NCBI RefSeq assembly: GCF_008831285.2
Contig: NC_045144.1
Span: forward strand, 25,249,716 to 25,313,715
DNA: 64,000 nt
Direction of reading: 5' to 3'
Source of the DNA: Nymphaea colorata
Taxonomy: Eukaryota; Streptophyta; Magnoliopsida; Nymphaeales; Nymphaeaceae
A model generated the notes under the pieces. That model saw only the letters and a program-made list of their open reading frames with translations. It searched no databases and had not been told where the DNA came from. Below, piece by piece: positions 11,101-19,918 of this stretch; the stretch's first letter is position 1; the number at the start of each line of letters is the position of its first letter. The translations under genes were made by a program, and so were the position numbers.

Positions 11101-11938
11101 AGTCCTGCAAAACACAACGATCGGCAGAGAATATAAGTTCACAATTCAATTCTTTAGTAAGTCTACTGACTGATAAGAGATTTAAAGGAAACTGGGGAAC
11201 ATGTAAAGCGCCCTGCACATGAAATTTGTCCAACAAGGACAGAGTGCCTTCGCCTGCCACACAGGTAGAGGAACCATCTGCAAGAGAAACACGTTCCCTT
11301 CCCGAGGACAACTTATACTCATGAAACAATTTTGGATTACCTGTCATGTGATGAGTAGCACCACTATCGACAATCCATTCCCCCACAGAAGAGTTACCTT
11401 GATTGCCAATAGCTGCAAGAGCATGATTAGCTGTAGTTCCCTCTGAGGTCTCAGTCTTGTTGACATCGAGCCTGCCCAAATAAGCCCTTAGTTCACGAAG
11501 CTGGTCAGCAGAAATGGAGACTTTTTCTCCACTAGAGGCTTGCACCTCAGACACGGGCGTTCTCCCAGTCAAAGATCTCCCTCTGTTCCCCTTCTTTTCT
11601 GGATGAAGATCCCAGCAATAATCCACAGAGCGGCACGGCGCCGGAAAAGGACACGGCGTTGGGCGGAAAAAGACCGCCGCTGGACAGGTCGTCGTTTGGG
11701 CAGGCCGACGCTGGGCGGAAGCAGCAGAACGGGAACGCCGCTGGGCAGGCCGACGCTGGGCGGAAGCGGCTGCGCTAATCAGGGCGTCGGGACGACAGAC
11801 GACGGAATCCTGATCGGCGTTGATCAGGGCGGCGCTGGGCGGAGACGGCGGCGGGACGACAGACGACGCTCGGGCACGAGCGTCGGGCACGGGCGAGACG
11901 ATGAACAGTGTCGGGCGATTCTCCTCTAACACGGGCAA
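8096..11938 (-). CDS. Copia Pol polyprotein (gag capsid missing)
   Basis: A continuous frame of 1,280 codons without internal stops. In order: a GC-rich, Ala/Arg/Pro-rich leader; a short gag tail (DYCWDLHPEKK); aspartic protease (DSGATHHMTG); GAG-pre-integrase (YWHERFEHL); integrase with the zinc-binding Cys pair and D...D...E core region (HSDVWGP, FRSDNAREY, PQNGVAERKN); reverse transcriptase (QLDVKNAFLNGDL, LLVYVDDMIVTGDD); and RNase H (SDADWAGC, SSAEAEYRA). The capsid and zinc knuckle of gag are absent. The frame opens with TTG rather than ATG, and the first in-frame methionine appears to lie only in the protease region. Pol enzymes look intact, but the normal gag-pol start is gone, so the copy was probably mobilised in trans. 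Confidence 0.9.
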   Translation of the reverse strand: MPVLEENRPTLFIVSPVPDARARASSVVPPPSPPSAALINADQDSVVCRPDALISAAASAQRRPAQRRSRSAASAQRRPAQTTTCPAAVFFRPTPCPFPAPCRSVDYCWDLHPEKKGNRGRSLTGRTPVSEVQASSGEKVSISADQLRELRAYLGRLDVNKTETSEGTTANHALAAIGNQGNSSVGEWIVDSGATHHMTGNPKLFHEYKLSSGRERVSLADGSSTCVAGEGTLSLLDKFHVQGALHVPQFPLNLLSVSRLTKELNCELIFSADRCVLQDLVTGKRIGIGLASDGLYRLPIRVATALLTAIRKTDKRREDCLQSFMYWHERFEHLPFGILKHLFPDLCSSFDVSSISCDVCQFAKHVRASYPLSSSCANEAFSLIHSDVWGPSGIHTRQGFQYFITFIDDFSRATFIYLLKDRSEVPRIIETFILLVHTQYGANVKTFRSDNAREYMCRPVEEFLRQRGIVHETSCSYTPPQNGVAERKNRQLLNVTRALLFQRNLPKHYWGDAVLTSAYLINRMPSRVLNGRTPHSLLPGSRPPFPLPPRVFGCVCFIHDHSPNVKKLDPRSIKGVFVGYSPTQKGYKCIDPITGRAYVTRDVTFLEHASYFGVNPLQGEQSVGREEYSQRQELQFIDFLDYKKTESLNTVDVPENEERGDNSIEKEGPQLFGQFYSRRGTRTEVMTCDARSTSNPNATPFLDEPSPTEETVETHDEVEKKNDDLPIALRKGVRSCTQHPIGNFVSYSRLGKDYKCFVSTLSLAVIPRTVVEAQSDSKWADAMKEEIDALRRNLTWEVVKIPEAAHLVGSKWVYTIKYKPDGSIERYKARLVAKGFSQKYGIDYLETFAPVAKMKTVRVVISLAVMKEWKMYQLDVKNAFLNGDLEEEVYMHMPPGYEEPEMCCKLKKALYGLKQSPRAWFERLRRVMIRHGYKQGNGDHTLFVKKKESKVTLLLVYVDDMIVTGDDEEEIIKLKGLLATEFDLKDLGKLRYFLGMEVARSSTGLVLNQRKYTLDLLEETGKLGCRPTPTPFDTGHKLSLRDGEPLCEEDKGRYQRLVGKLIYLTLTRPDITFAVNVLSQFMHAPTDAHLKAVDRVLCYLKKNPGKGLLYVKQETVEIEGYSDADWAGCGDTRRSTTGYCVYLGGNLVVWRSKRQDVCSRSSAEAEYRAVAMGVSELLWLKILLTDIGIEIEGPMKMYCDNKSAINLANNPVLHDRTKHVEIDRHFIRERIDAKELILPYMKSEDQTADVLTKALPSASFERNVSKLGMFDMYAQLEGEC
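8102..8113 (-). other. Polypurine tract
   Basis: On the minus strand this is a run ending GAGGGGGAG directly before the 3' LTR, the expected plus-strand DNA priming site. Confidence 0.75.
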
Positions 11939-11967
11939 AAGACAACCAAAAACGCCGGAACTTCACG

Positions 11968-11979
11968 GCTCTGATACCA
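11968..11979 (-). other. Primer-binding site (initiator tRNA-Met)
   Basis: On the minus strand this reads TGGTATCAGAGC, the standard plant Copia site complementary to the 3' end of initiator methionine tRNA. It directly abuts the 5' LTR. Confidence 0.9.
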
Positions 11980-12228
11980 TGTAGAGATACGAACAAGAAG
12001 AAGAGGAAGAGAAGCAATGATCACGATGTAACGTGGAAAACCCTCAACACGAGGGAGAAAAAACCACGAATGAGGAGGAGTTGGTGCCCACTAGCAGCCA
12101 GACTCTCTCTCTCTTAAGATTATCATTAACTCTTAAGGATTAGGGTTACATGACTTAAGTAGAGCCCAAAACGGGCTACAAGGCGGGTCGGGTATGGATC
12201 CGGACCCGAAACCCACAATCTATCAACA
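11980..12228 (-). repeat. Copia element 5' LTR
   Basis: 249 bp, TG...CA, upstream in element orientation and adjacent to the primer-binding site. Confidence 0.95.
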
Positions 12229-12372
12229 ACATGGAAATATTACATGTTCCTCAAAACACCAGCACACAGGTGCTGATCAAATCAGTGCCATGGTAGTTTG
12301 TGTTATGAAATTGCTTATGATATTCAGATGCAACTCTCTGTATTTCTTTTTAACAAATGAAAATGGTTGCAG

Positions 12373-13650
12373 AAGTTGGACAGTTTGAAGGTTCTTGATC
12401 TCTCTTATTGTCTGTATATTATCACAACACCAGATTTTGCTAGTCTTCCCAACCTGGTGAAGTTGGTATTGGATGGATGTGACAGCTTATCCGAAGTTGA
12501 TAGATCGATTGGAAATCTTAAAGAGTTGGTTACTTTAAGTATGAAAGGGTGTGGATCACTGATGGAACTGCCAGACAGCATCTGCAAGTTGAGTTCTCTT
12601 GAAAACCTGAGTCTTGATCATTGTAGGAATATTTCCACATTGCCAAAACTACTGGGAAACTTGATGTCATTGAGGAAGCTTTCTCTGGTCTGGTGCACTT
12701 TATTGAAAGAACTGCCAGAATCAATCGGAAAGATGACATCTTTGGAAGAGCTCATCCTTGAAGATTCATGGATGTTGAAAAAGATACCTGATTCAATTGG
12801 GACTCTGAACAAGTTACAGCACCTATCAGTAAAAGGCTGCACATCACTTGAAGAAGTGCCCGATTCCATTGGAGGATTGGTATCTTTGGAAATACTCATT
12901 CTTGATTACTGTACTAACATAAAAGTGCTCCCTAGTTCAATAGGAAACTTAAAGAACCTCTATAAACTGTCTTTAAACTACTGTCCATCATTAGAAGAAC
13001 TATCATGTTCCATCGGGAAGTTGCAATCCTTGAAAGAGCTCCTCCTCGATGGGTGTCAAATAAGAAAGGTGCCATATTCTGTAGGAAGCCTAAAGAAGCT
13101 CTATAGACTATCTCTAGCACACTGTCTGTCTCTGGAAGAAGTGCCAGACTCAATCGGTGAGTTGGAGTCACTAGAGGAACTTATCCTCACGTTTGGAAAA
13201 AATGACGCCATGCCTGATTGGATTGGAAACTTGAGGGCTTTAGACATTCTCATTCTTGATGGTTCTGCATCATTGAGAAGACTGTCTGATTCAATTGGGG
13301 AATTGACCAATCTCAGGCTTTTGTCTTTAGAAGAGAGCAGATCACTAGAACAACTACCTTCAAGTATTGGTAGTCTTTGCCGGCTCGAACAACTTATCTT
13401 AAATGGCTGTCAAAAGCTCCAATCCATCCCCCTACTTCCTTCCACCCTAGTTGCTCTCGAAGCCAATGGTTGTGTTGCATTGGAGACTGTGTGTGATGTT
13501 TCAGACTTGCTTGTTTTGAAGGAACTTCACCTAGACGAGTGCACTAGACTTGTTGAGATTGCTGGGCTCGAGAACCTGAAATCCTTAAGTGTCTTACGCC
13601 TCTGGGGGTGCAAACACCTTAGTAATCATCTTATGGTGAGGCTCTTTATG
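12373..13650 (+). pseudogene. TNL copy 1, exon 4 (LRR domain)
   Basis: A 1,278 bp phase-0 exon (acceptor GCAG at 12369-12372, donor GTAAGT at 13651). It encodes roughly 15 or more LRRs of about 23-24 residues with the pattern LPDSIGxLxSLxxLxLxxC, typical of TNL LRRs. The frame is fully open and the same length as in copy 2. Differences cluster outside 12808-13173, which is identical to copy 2. Confidence 0.85.
12808..13173 (+). repeat. 366 bp tract identical to TNL copy 2
   Basis: No mismatch was found against 26139-26504. The flanking parts of the same exon differ at roughly 3 percent (left) and 5 percent (right) of positions by hand count. This suggests gene conversion between the paralogues. 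Confidence 0.75.
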
Positions 13651-13769
13651 GTAAGTGGGAGTTCATGTTGTGGATTAAGCTTCAATGCTTCTTCTTGATT
13701 GAATTATGTATTCTGCTTGGTACCATTAACCATTGTTTTGCTAACTAATCGTGCTTAATAAATAAGCAG

Positions 13770-14141
13770 GCCACATATGAACATTTGGAGAAGCTGGTCC
13801 TCTCTGGTTCTCAGACACATGATGGGCATCTGCTGTTTGGATTACCAAGAGGCCCTGCAGGAAATCCCTTGCTTATTGAGGGTTTTTCTGTATCAATAGA
13901 TGGCAATAGTGGGACTACTATGCAAATAGAGGTCATGTCAAGTAGTGAGACTGTTTTCAAGATCGAGTGGGATGAGGAGTCCATATCTCATGATGAAATA
14001 GACGGCGGCACGTACACAATTCTTTTCAAAATGGAAGATGAGATCCAAACGCATTTGGAAGGTGGTCACAGAATGGTGAAGGTTTCAACAACAGCCAGTG
14101 GTGATAGTCTAACATGGGGCGGTGCTATCTTTTCAATCTAA
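13770..14141 (+). pseudogene. TNL copy 1, exon 5 (post-LRR domain)
   Basis: A 372 bp terminal exon after acceptor AAGCAG, ending in TAA. It encodes a domain of about 123 residues, predicted beta-rich, containing LLIEGFSVSIDGNSG and ending LTWGGAIFSI. It is open, with small in-frame length differences from copy 2 (GG in DGGTYT; SGDS near the end). Confidence 0.8.
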
Positions 14142-14735
14142 TACTTCCCATGGTTGGTGAGTCTGAATGTCCACCAGACCATCATCATGTTGCCAAAATC
14201 TGTCTGGAAGATGAGAACAAATCTGATCATCTGCTAAATCATCCCTTAAGATAGAAAGGTTACAGATCTTACATCTGCAGCAGTTGAGCACATCAAGCTA
14301 CTTCAAAACAAGTGGTGGGAAGTGGGCACCAGCAAATGATCACAGTATTATTGGTTTCTCCATCACCGCCCACGATAAAAAAAGTACACGATGGAAGTTG
14401 TTGGATCTCGTTGAGAACACGACTTGGCGTATTGAAAGTTCTGGCCTCTTATGAATGATTTACTGACCAATACAAATAGTTGAAATCAATGCTAACAAAA
14501 TAAAAAAAAAAAAAGTAAAATTTGCCAGGTTGCTGATTCAGTGAATGATGGTATTTATTCTGGCCGAAATGACCATGGTGATTGCCCATGTGGCTTACTC
14601 TTTAAGCCGGAAAACCTGGACAAGTCTCCTGGTTGAGCCTCGACGACTTACGACGTGCTTTGCAAAATTGCTATGTTGCATGCTTTAAATGTTTGTCACT
14701 GAATGCGTGTTTTTACACCTGCACATTTGGTTGTT
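14142..14735. other. 3' flank of TNL copy 1
   Basis: This is homologous to the 3' flank of copy 2 up to about 14350 (ACAGTATT), after which similarity ends. That marks the 3' edge of the tandem duplication. The rest is non-coding and includes an A-run at 14500-14515. Confidence 0.65.
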
Positions 14736-15183
14736 AAGGGATCAGATTCAAATTGGATATATTGTTAACAATATCTGCTTTTTTGGTTATTCATGTATTA
14801 GTTTCAGATTCGAACAAGAAACAAGAAAAATCTATAGAACATTCAAGTTCTAATCAGAACCCAACTTTTAATTTCACACCCTAATACAAATCCGACTTTT
14901 AAACTGAATTCGAACGACAATTCGAATTACAACATGCTAATATCCGACTTTCAATTGCGTGGACATTGGATATAGGATATTTGTGTAAACCAAACTCCAT
15001 CCAAATCTGAACCTGACAAAATATCTATTTAAATATGAATGTGCATTTTAATCTGTTCAGGTGTCATTCTGTAAACCTGAATTTGTTCCGACTTCTTAAT
15101 TTGATGTTATATTTTGGTATATCCGATTTTTTTTAAGCAACTTGGCTGAATATCAAATCCAAATTGAAATCATTGACATTCCT
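14736..15183. mobile_element. Degenerate MITE, AGGGATGTCAA family
   Basis: The segment shares the style of the better copies at 15873 and 48644: ends resembling AAGGGAT... and TTGACATTCCT, with internal repeats of ATCCGATTT and AATCCGA words. Both ends are eroded. Confidence 0.4.
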
Positions 15184-15872
15184 GTTGAGGAAGTGCGAAG
15201 GTGCAAGTGTCTTAATGGTGGTTCGCATTGAGAACTTACAAACAGATGTGCTTCACTTCAATGCGCTATGAATTGCCACATATGTCGCTATATAAATCAA
15301 CTGTGCCCTCTTACCCTGAAGGAGTGTAACATTGCTCGTCGCTCAGTTCAATTCTCATGGATGCTATCTCTTTGTGCTTTATTGGGCGGGGCATGGTACT
15401 AAGTGAAGGCACATTGGTAAACCTTGAAACTACTATCTCAAGGAATGTAACACAGCCGGGAGGCAAGACAGTTCACATATAAGAGGTTTGATGTTCAAAT
15501 CCTTTGGCCGATGTCACATTTCAGAGTGTTAGCCTCTTAAGGTACAAATCGCGACACTTAAGTTGAAAGATGTATTATATGCCATCCAAACCCTAAAGCC
15601 TTGTATAACCTTGCAATTAAAAAGAAACAACCATCCGATGAAATTCAATTTGTCACACTATTTAGGGAGTTTGGCATGTCTACTCAAGGCAATAGTTGGT
15701 AGGCAGCTGGCAAACGGTTATGTGCACGAGAAATTATGCATACAGATGTTCAATGACCAAAACACCCCTGTTTAAAGTAAAATTCTAAAATAAACACTAT
15801 TTAATAAATAATTTTAAAATAACTGCAACCATTTTTTTTCTTAATTTGGTATATATTTGTGTAATGCATAAC
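15184..15872. other. Gene-free stretch
   Basis: No coding potential is recognised. An open frame at 15563-15775 has no family features. Confidence 0.5.
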
Positions 15873-16316
15873 TAGGGATGTCAACAGATTGGATTCAGAT
15901 TAGATATATCCTTAATTATATTTGTGTTTTCAGTATTTATATATTTGGAATTCGAATTGAAGAAAAGTCATATCCAAATCTGAATCTGAAATCTAATTTT
16001 ACAAATCGAATCCAATTTTTATATTTATATCTGAATCCCAATTTTGAAACGGATTTTACCAATTTTCAAAATTTAATAGCATTAGATGCATGATATTTAT
16101 CTAAAAATGAATCTGATCCGAATCTATATCCGAATCCGGCCAGATATTTATGTATATCCAAATTCGAATCCAAATCCAATCGGATGACATTTATCAAATC
16201 CGAATCCGATCCGATTTCTTAATTGGATGTTAATATTTTTTTTCCATATCCAATTTTTTCGAATCGGATCAGATCGGTCGGATATCCGATTCAAATTGAA
16301 TATATTGACATCCCTA
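15873..16316. mobile_element. hAT-like MITE, AGGGATGTCAA family
   Basis: It begins TAGGGATGTCAA (15873) and ends TTGACATCCCTA (16316). The interior is built of GAATCCGATCC/GGATATCCGATT words and is self-complementary in places. The 8 bp flanks are TGCATAAC and TGCATGCA, sharing TGCAT, consistent with a diverged 8 bp hAT target duplication. It has no coding capacity. Confidence 0.65.
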
Positions 16317-17358
16317 TGCATGCAATTCGATCTCATAAGTGCAAATTATGGGCCAATGAGCGAGACCAGTTGATGCACATTTATTGCGGCCTGGTGCTAG
16401 GTGTCGACGCACTAAAGTTTTTTTTTTTTTTAAAAAAAAGGCTCTTTCACTGGGATAAAATGAGAAATAGGGCTATACACGAGCAAGCCCATGGGAGCTC
16501 AGCTCATCTCATATATTACTTGGCTCAAGCTTGAGTCCAGCTTTACAAGGTTGACCCTCGGCTCATGAATTAAGAACATAACTAAGCTTGAGTTGGCTAG
16601 CTCCAGCTCCGGCACAGTACATATATAATCGTTGTAGTGATTAAGCACCACGTCTTACACGCGAGCTTAATGGAGTTGGACTTTCAGTAACTCGAATTCA
16701 ACTTGTTTACAAACTCAAGTTTTAACTTGAGCTTGAGTTGAACTTAACCCAGTGAGTTTGAGTTGAGACAGAGTTGGGTCGACTTACTGAACACTCCTTA
16801 TAGAACTAAGTTCCCACCAACTTGGTGCCACATATTTGGCCTATGTTAGATTGGTGATCGAGAGTAGTGTTATGAAAATTATTTTTCTAAACTTAATCAG
16901 TGAGGGTGCTAATTTGGTGAATGGATAAAAAATATATTAAAATGAACATTCAAAAAATAAATATATATATAAAAATTACTAAAATAAAGAAATTAGGCAT
17001 ATAAGATTTAGTAAAACTTGCCATTGATGTACCATCTCCTGCCAAAGGCTCTGGACCACGAAGGCAGTGTTTGAGAATGACAAGGTTTCAACTTAGACTC
17101 CGGTAGTAAAATACTCCTTCCACGGGTGGTTTCTTTGTTTCTGTCTCAAGGGACGTAGCATATTTGGTGAGACTAGTGGACAATGAAAGTCTAGTCATCA
17201 ATTTAATTCTCGTATGTTTTATTTATTTGGATTGCCAACAATGGCAGGTGGTAGAGTGACTTGTAAGTTCACCTAAGTTGTAAAGCCTGCATGGAAAGGG
17301 ACAGTTGTAAATTCTTCTTATTTATTTCGTATAATCGGCATCATGCAGCAATAGCGAA

Positions 17359-17362
<4 letters not shown>
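16317..17362. other. Gene-free stretch with GAGCTCGAG-type repeat
   Basis: Positions 16480-16800 are rich in GAGCTTGAGTTG/CTCAAGCTTGAG words, like the repeat at 48011-48640, and are probably an old repeat remnant. Nothing else is recognised. Confidence 0.45.

Positions 17363-17438
<76 letters not shown>
17363..17438. repeat. (TA)n microsatellite
   Basis: A pure TA run of about 76 bp. Confidence 0.95.
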
Positions 17439-17440
<2 letters not shown>

Positions 17441-17760
17441 AAAATTGGTAAAAAACTAGACCTATTGATTTTTTTTTTGAAATCTAACCTTATAGATACT
17501 AAGAGTTATTTGATGAAAAAACATGTATTTAGTTGTTTTCTTACTTAAATAATGTTCTTTTAACAGTAAAAAGATCAATATCTCTTATAACATCAAACTT
17601 TTGATAGTATAAAGATCAACCTTTTTTTACAAAAATGACTTGAATTAAAGCATGATTGGTATTAAACTAGTGTTTATAAATGCATCAAAAGGTTCATATT
17701 TTGTTTAAAACACTTTTTAGCATGAATTTAAGAGGTCTGGTTTTTATCCTTACTCAATTG
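17439..17760. mobile_element. Possible MITE with imperfect terminal inverted repeats
   Basis: The left end AATTGGTAAAAAACTAGACC resembles the reverse complement of the right end (AATTGAGTAAGGAT, then AAAAACCAGACC). The interior is AT-rich and non-coding. A TA duplication cannot be judged because the left flank is a TA microsatellite. Confidence 0.35.
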
Positions 17761-18873
17761 GTTATTCAACTGGTCTGGTAGGTCTGGTACCTACCAATCA
17801 GTATATATATAGAAATATATATATCTTGAAACTGCTAGGCCCGTTTCTAAAATGAAGCTCAAAGATGAAACAAAATTTCAAAATGGGATCTTTTTTATTT
17901 ATTTATTCTAAACATAGATTTGACATCGACACTGGCCACCCGACCCTATAACTTAACATAAGGGCCTAGCAGGCCGGGTTACAATAGCAGAGTTACCATG
18001 GAGCTGGTGTGGATAACTGCTCGCCCAGCCTGTGTAAACCTTAGTAAAAGTTTTATTATAATGATGTTGGACTCAAACCTACTCTTATGCATGTGGTGCC
18101 TACATCAGACCCATGCCCCGATAACTCTACATGTGACCAATTCATTGTAATAAGAAGATAGATCAATGCCCCTCAGCTAAAACTTTCTAGCTCCACCACT
18201 GTCGTTTTTAATGGGTACCCTCTGCCCAGGTGTCCACCTGGCTTGGTTTCTCTAATATTGAATTCAATAAAATTATAAAAGTATTAACGAACAGAAGCTT
18301 AATTTCATTTGTGAGATGCGGGCTCCTTTCATTTATTGAAAAATTTTTAGCCAATTTTATGTCTTTTAAAGGATGGGCACCAGTGGTTTTCTATTTTATT
18401 TTTTATTTTTTATTTTTCTTGAGAAAAGTCAATTATCCCTCTTTTTGGTTAATTTGTATCTGTTTTCATTTTTTTTGTTTCTCGTTATTTTTGCTTGTTT
18501 CTTTACTAAACGTATACTTTTTATGATAGAGAAACTTCGTACTTCATCTTGAATTTACCGTATTTTCATTCACATGCCTGATTCATTCTTTTGTTAAGAA
18601 AAAAACCTCAAATTAGACTGTTGAATAATGTAATCTTGGCACACGTGAAATTTTATCGTTTTTTTAATGCTATTTTTCTAATAAAAAGTTATTTTCCACT
18701 TTTAGCCAAAGGAACAGTCTTATCATTTGTTTCGCATTTCTAATAAAGCTGATGATAACTGATGAAGTCGAAGCTTCGTTTGAGAGTTCTCAGTAAACGG
18801 AAGACTCTTATGAAAAAACGCAGGGTGAGACCCACCTTGGTGATGAAAACGAGGGTTTTTACATGAAATTTTA
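17761..18873. other. Gene-free AT-rich stretch
   Basis: No recognised gene, RNA or element. Open frames here are low-complexity phenylalanine/leucine-rich translations. Confidence 0.5.
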
Positions 18874-19270
18874 TGGAGGTATCAACTAATTATATTCGAA
18901 TAAGATATACTCTTAACTTTATTTATTTTTGAGATATTTATACATTTGAATTCAAAGAAAAACTATATTTGGATTCAAAATTATATACAATTCTAATATA
19001 ATCCAAATCCAATTTCTACATTTATATCTGAATGTAAATCCGAATTTTAAATCTAATCTATCTGTTTTTCAAAAAGTAATGTAAGAACATTGAAGATATG
19101 ATATTTATTTAAAACTAAAGCTGATATAAATCAAAATCCTAATTCGATCAGAGTTCAAATCCGAATTCGATCCAATTTTTTTAATCAGAGATTAAACCTT
19201 TTTCATATCCGATTTTTTTTTTCAACGGCTCAATCATATATGACCTAAACTGAATATATTGACATCCCTA
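18874..19270. mobile_element. Diverged MITE, AGGGATGTCAA family
   Basis: The right end TTGACATCCCTA is intact. The left end (TGGAGGTATCAAC) is diverged. The interior has the same AATCCGAAT/TCCGATTT words as the copy at 15873. Confidence 0.55.
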
Positions 19271-19918
19271 CAAATTTCTCTTGGATAAGTTTTTCACTTT
19301 TGTTTGGTCTTTGCCTTATTTCTTACATGTTTTATTCATGACATTCATTGCTTCTTTGGGGTCAATCTTCCTTTGGACTCCTTATAGAACAGAATCTTAA
19401 AAATCTTGTCAAAATTTGCTGTTGTTGTTCGGAAGGAAGCGGTCTCCACATCGAGGCGATTTTAGTTGGAGGGCTTGATTTAGAACGGTCGACTGTAATT
19501 AGATTTATGGTTTTAGTAGATCAAAGATTTGAGAACCACAAAGTTATCATTTGGATATGTTGATGAAGCAAAAAATTTTGGACTTGAAATTCATAATTCT
19601 AAAATTCGTGAAAATTTATTGGTGTAATTTTTATATTTCGAGCGAAAGGTTTCAAGATATTTGTTGAAGTTGAAAAATACAAAGTTTTAAGATTTAAGGT
19701 TTGAAAATTTTAAACCGCTTTATATTTTAAAAAGAAGTAATCAAACAGTTCTTCCCAAGTGAGATGAGGGGTGACAAGTCTCTCTCTAATAAATAAAGAT
19801 ATCGTGTGACTTGAATTCTTACCTTCCACCGACCCTGAAGTGGTATCTGATGGTAGGAAAACCATTAAATAGAATTAAAGTAAGTCTCTTAAATTGAAAT
19901 TCGAAGATGCAATTCAGA
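19271..19918. other. Upstream region of TNL copy 2, distal part
   Basis: From about 19760 the sequence is homologous to 2341 onward upstream of copy 1 (GTGAGAT... and GGTAGGAAAACC), marking the 5' edge of the duplicated unit. The earlier part is unrecognised AT-rich DNA. Confidence 0.6.

Larger units (their letters stand above)
7853..12228 (-). mobile_element. Young Ty1/Copia LTR retrotransposon in TNL copy 1
   Basis: Two 249 bp LTRs (7853-8101 and 11980-12228) appear identical base for base. They begin TG and end CA and are flanked by the 5 bp target duplication ACATG (7848-7852 and 12229-12233). The element lies on the minus strand. Its primer-binding site TGGTATCAGAGC directly follows the right-hand 5' LTR, and a purine tract precedes the left-hand 3' LTR. 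The internal region is only 3,878 bp, short for Copia, and lacks the capsid part of gag. Identical LTRs imply a very recent insertion. Confidence 0.95.
2892..14141 (+). pseudogene. TNL copy 1, full locus, disrupted
   Basis: The locus is collinear with the intact TNL at 21528-27460. The matching exons are 2892-3370, 3948-5025 (end lost), 7426-7722, 12373-13650 and 13770-14141. Exons 3-5 keep open frames, exact splice boundaries and lengths (297, 1,278 and 372 bp). Two lesions matter: the exchange at 5026-5540, which removes the last codons and donor of exon 2, and a Copia insertion at 7853-12228 in intron 3. An intact version would encode about 1,178 residues. Near-normal exons 3-5 point to recent loss or homogenisation by copy 2. 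Confidence 0.75.

Noticed and set aside
12405-13310. Several minus-strand frames opposite the LRR exon
   Set aside because: Composition shadows of repetitive LRR codons.
15386-15560. Possible SINE with a GTTCAAATCC B-box-like word
   Set aside because: No convincing A box, tail or duplication.
17291-17548. Open frame with a long Ile-Tyr repeat
   Set aside because: Translation of the TA microsatellite.
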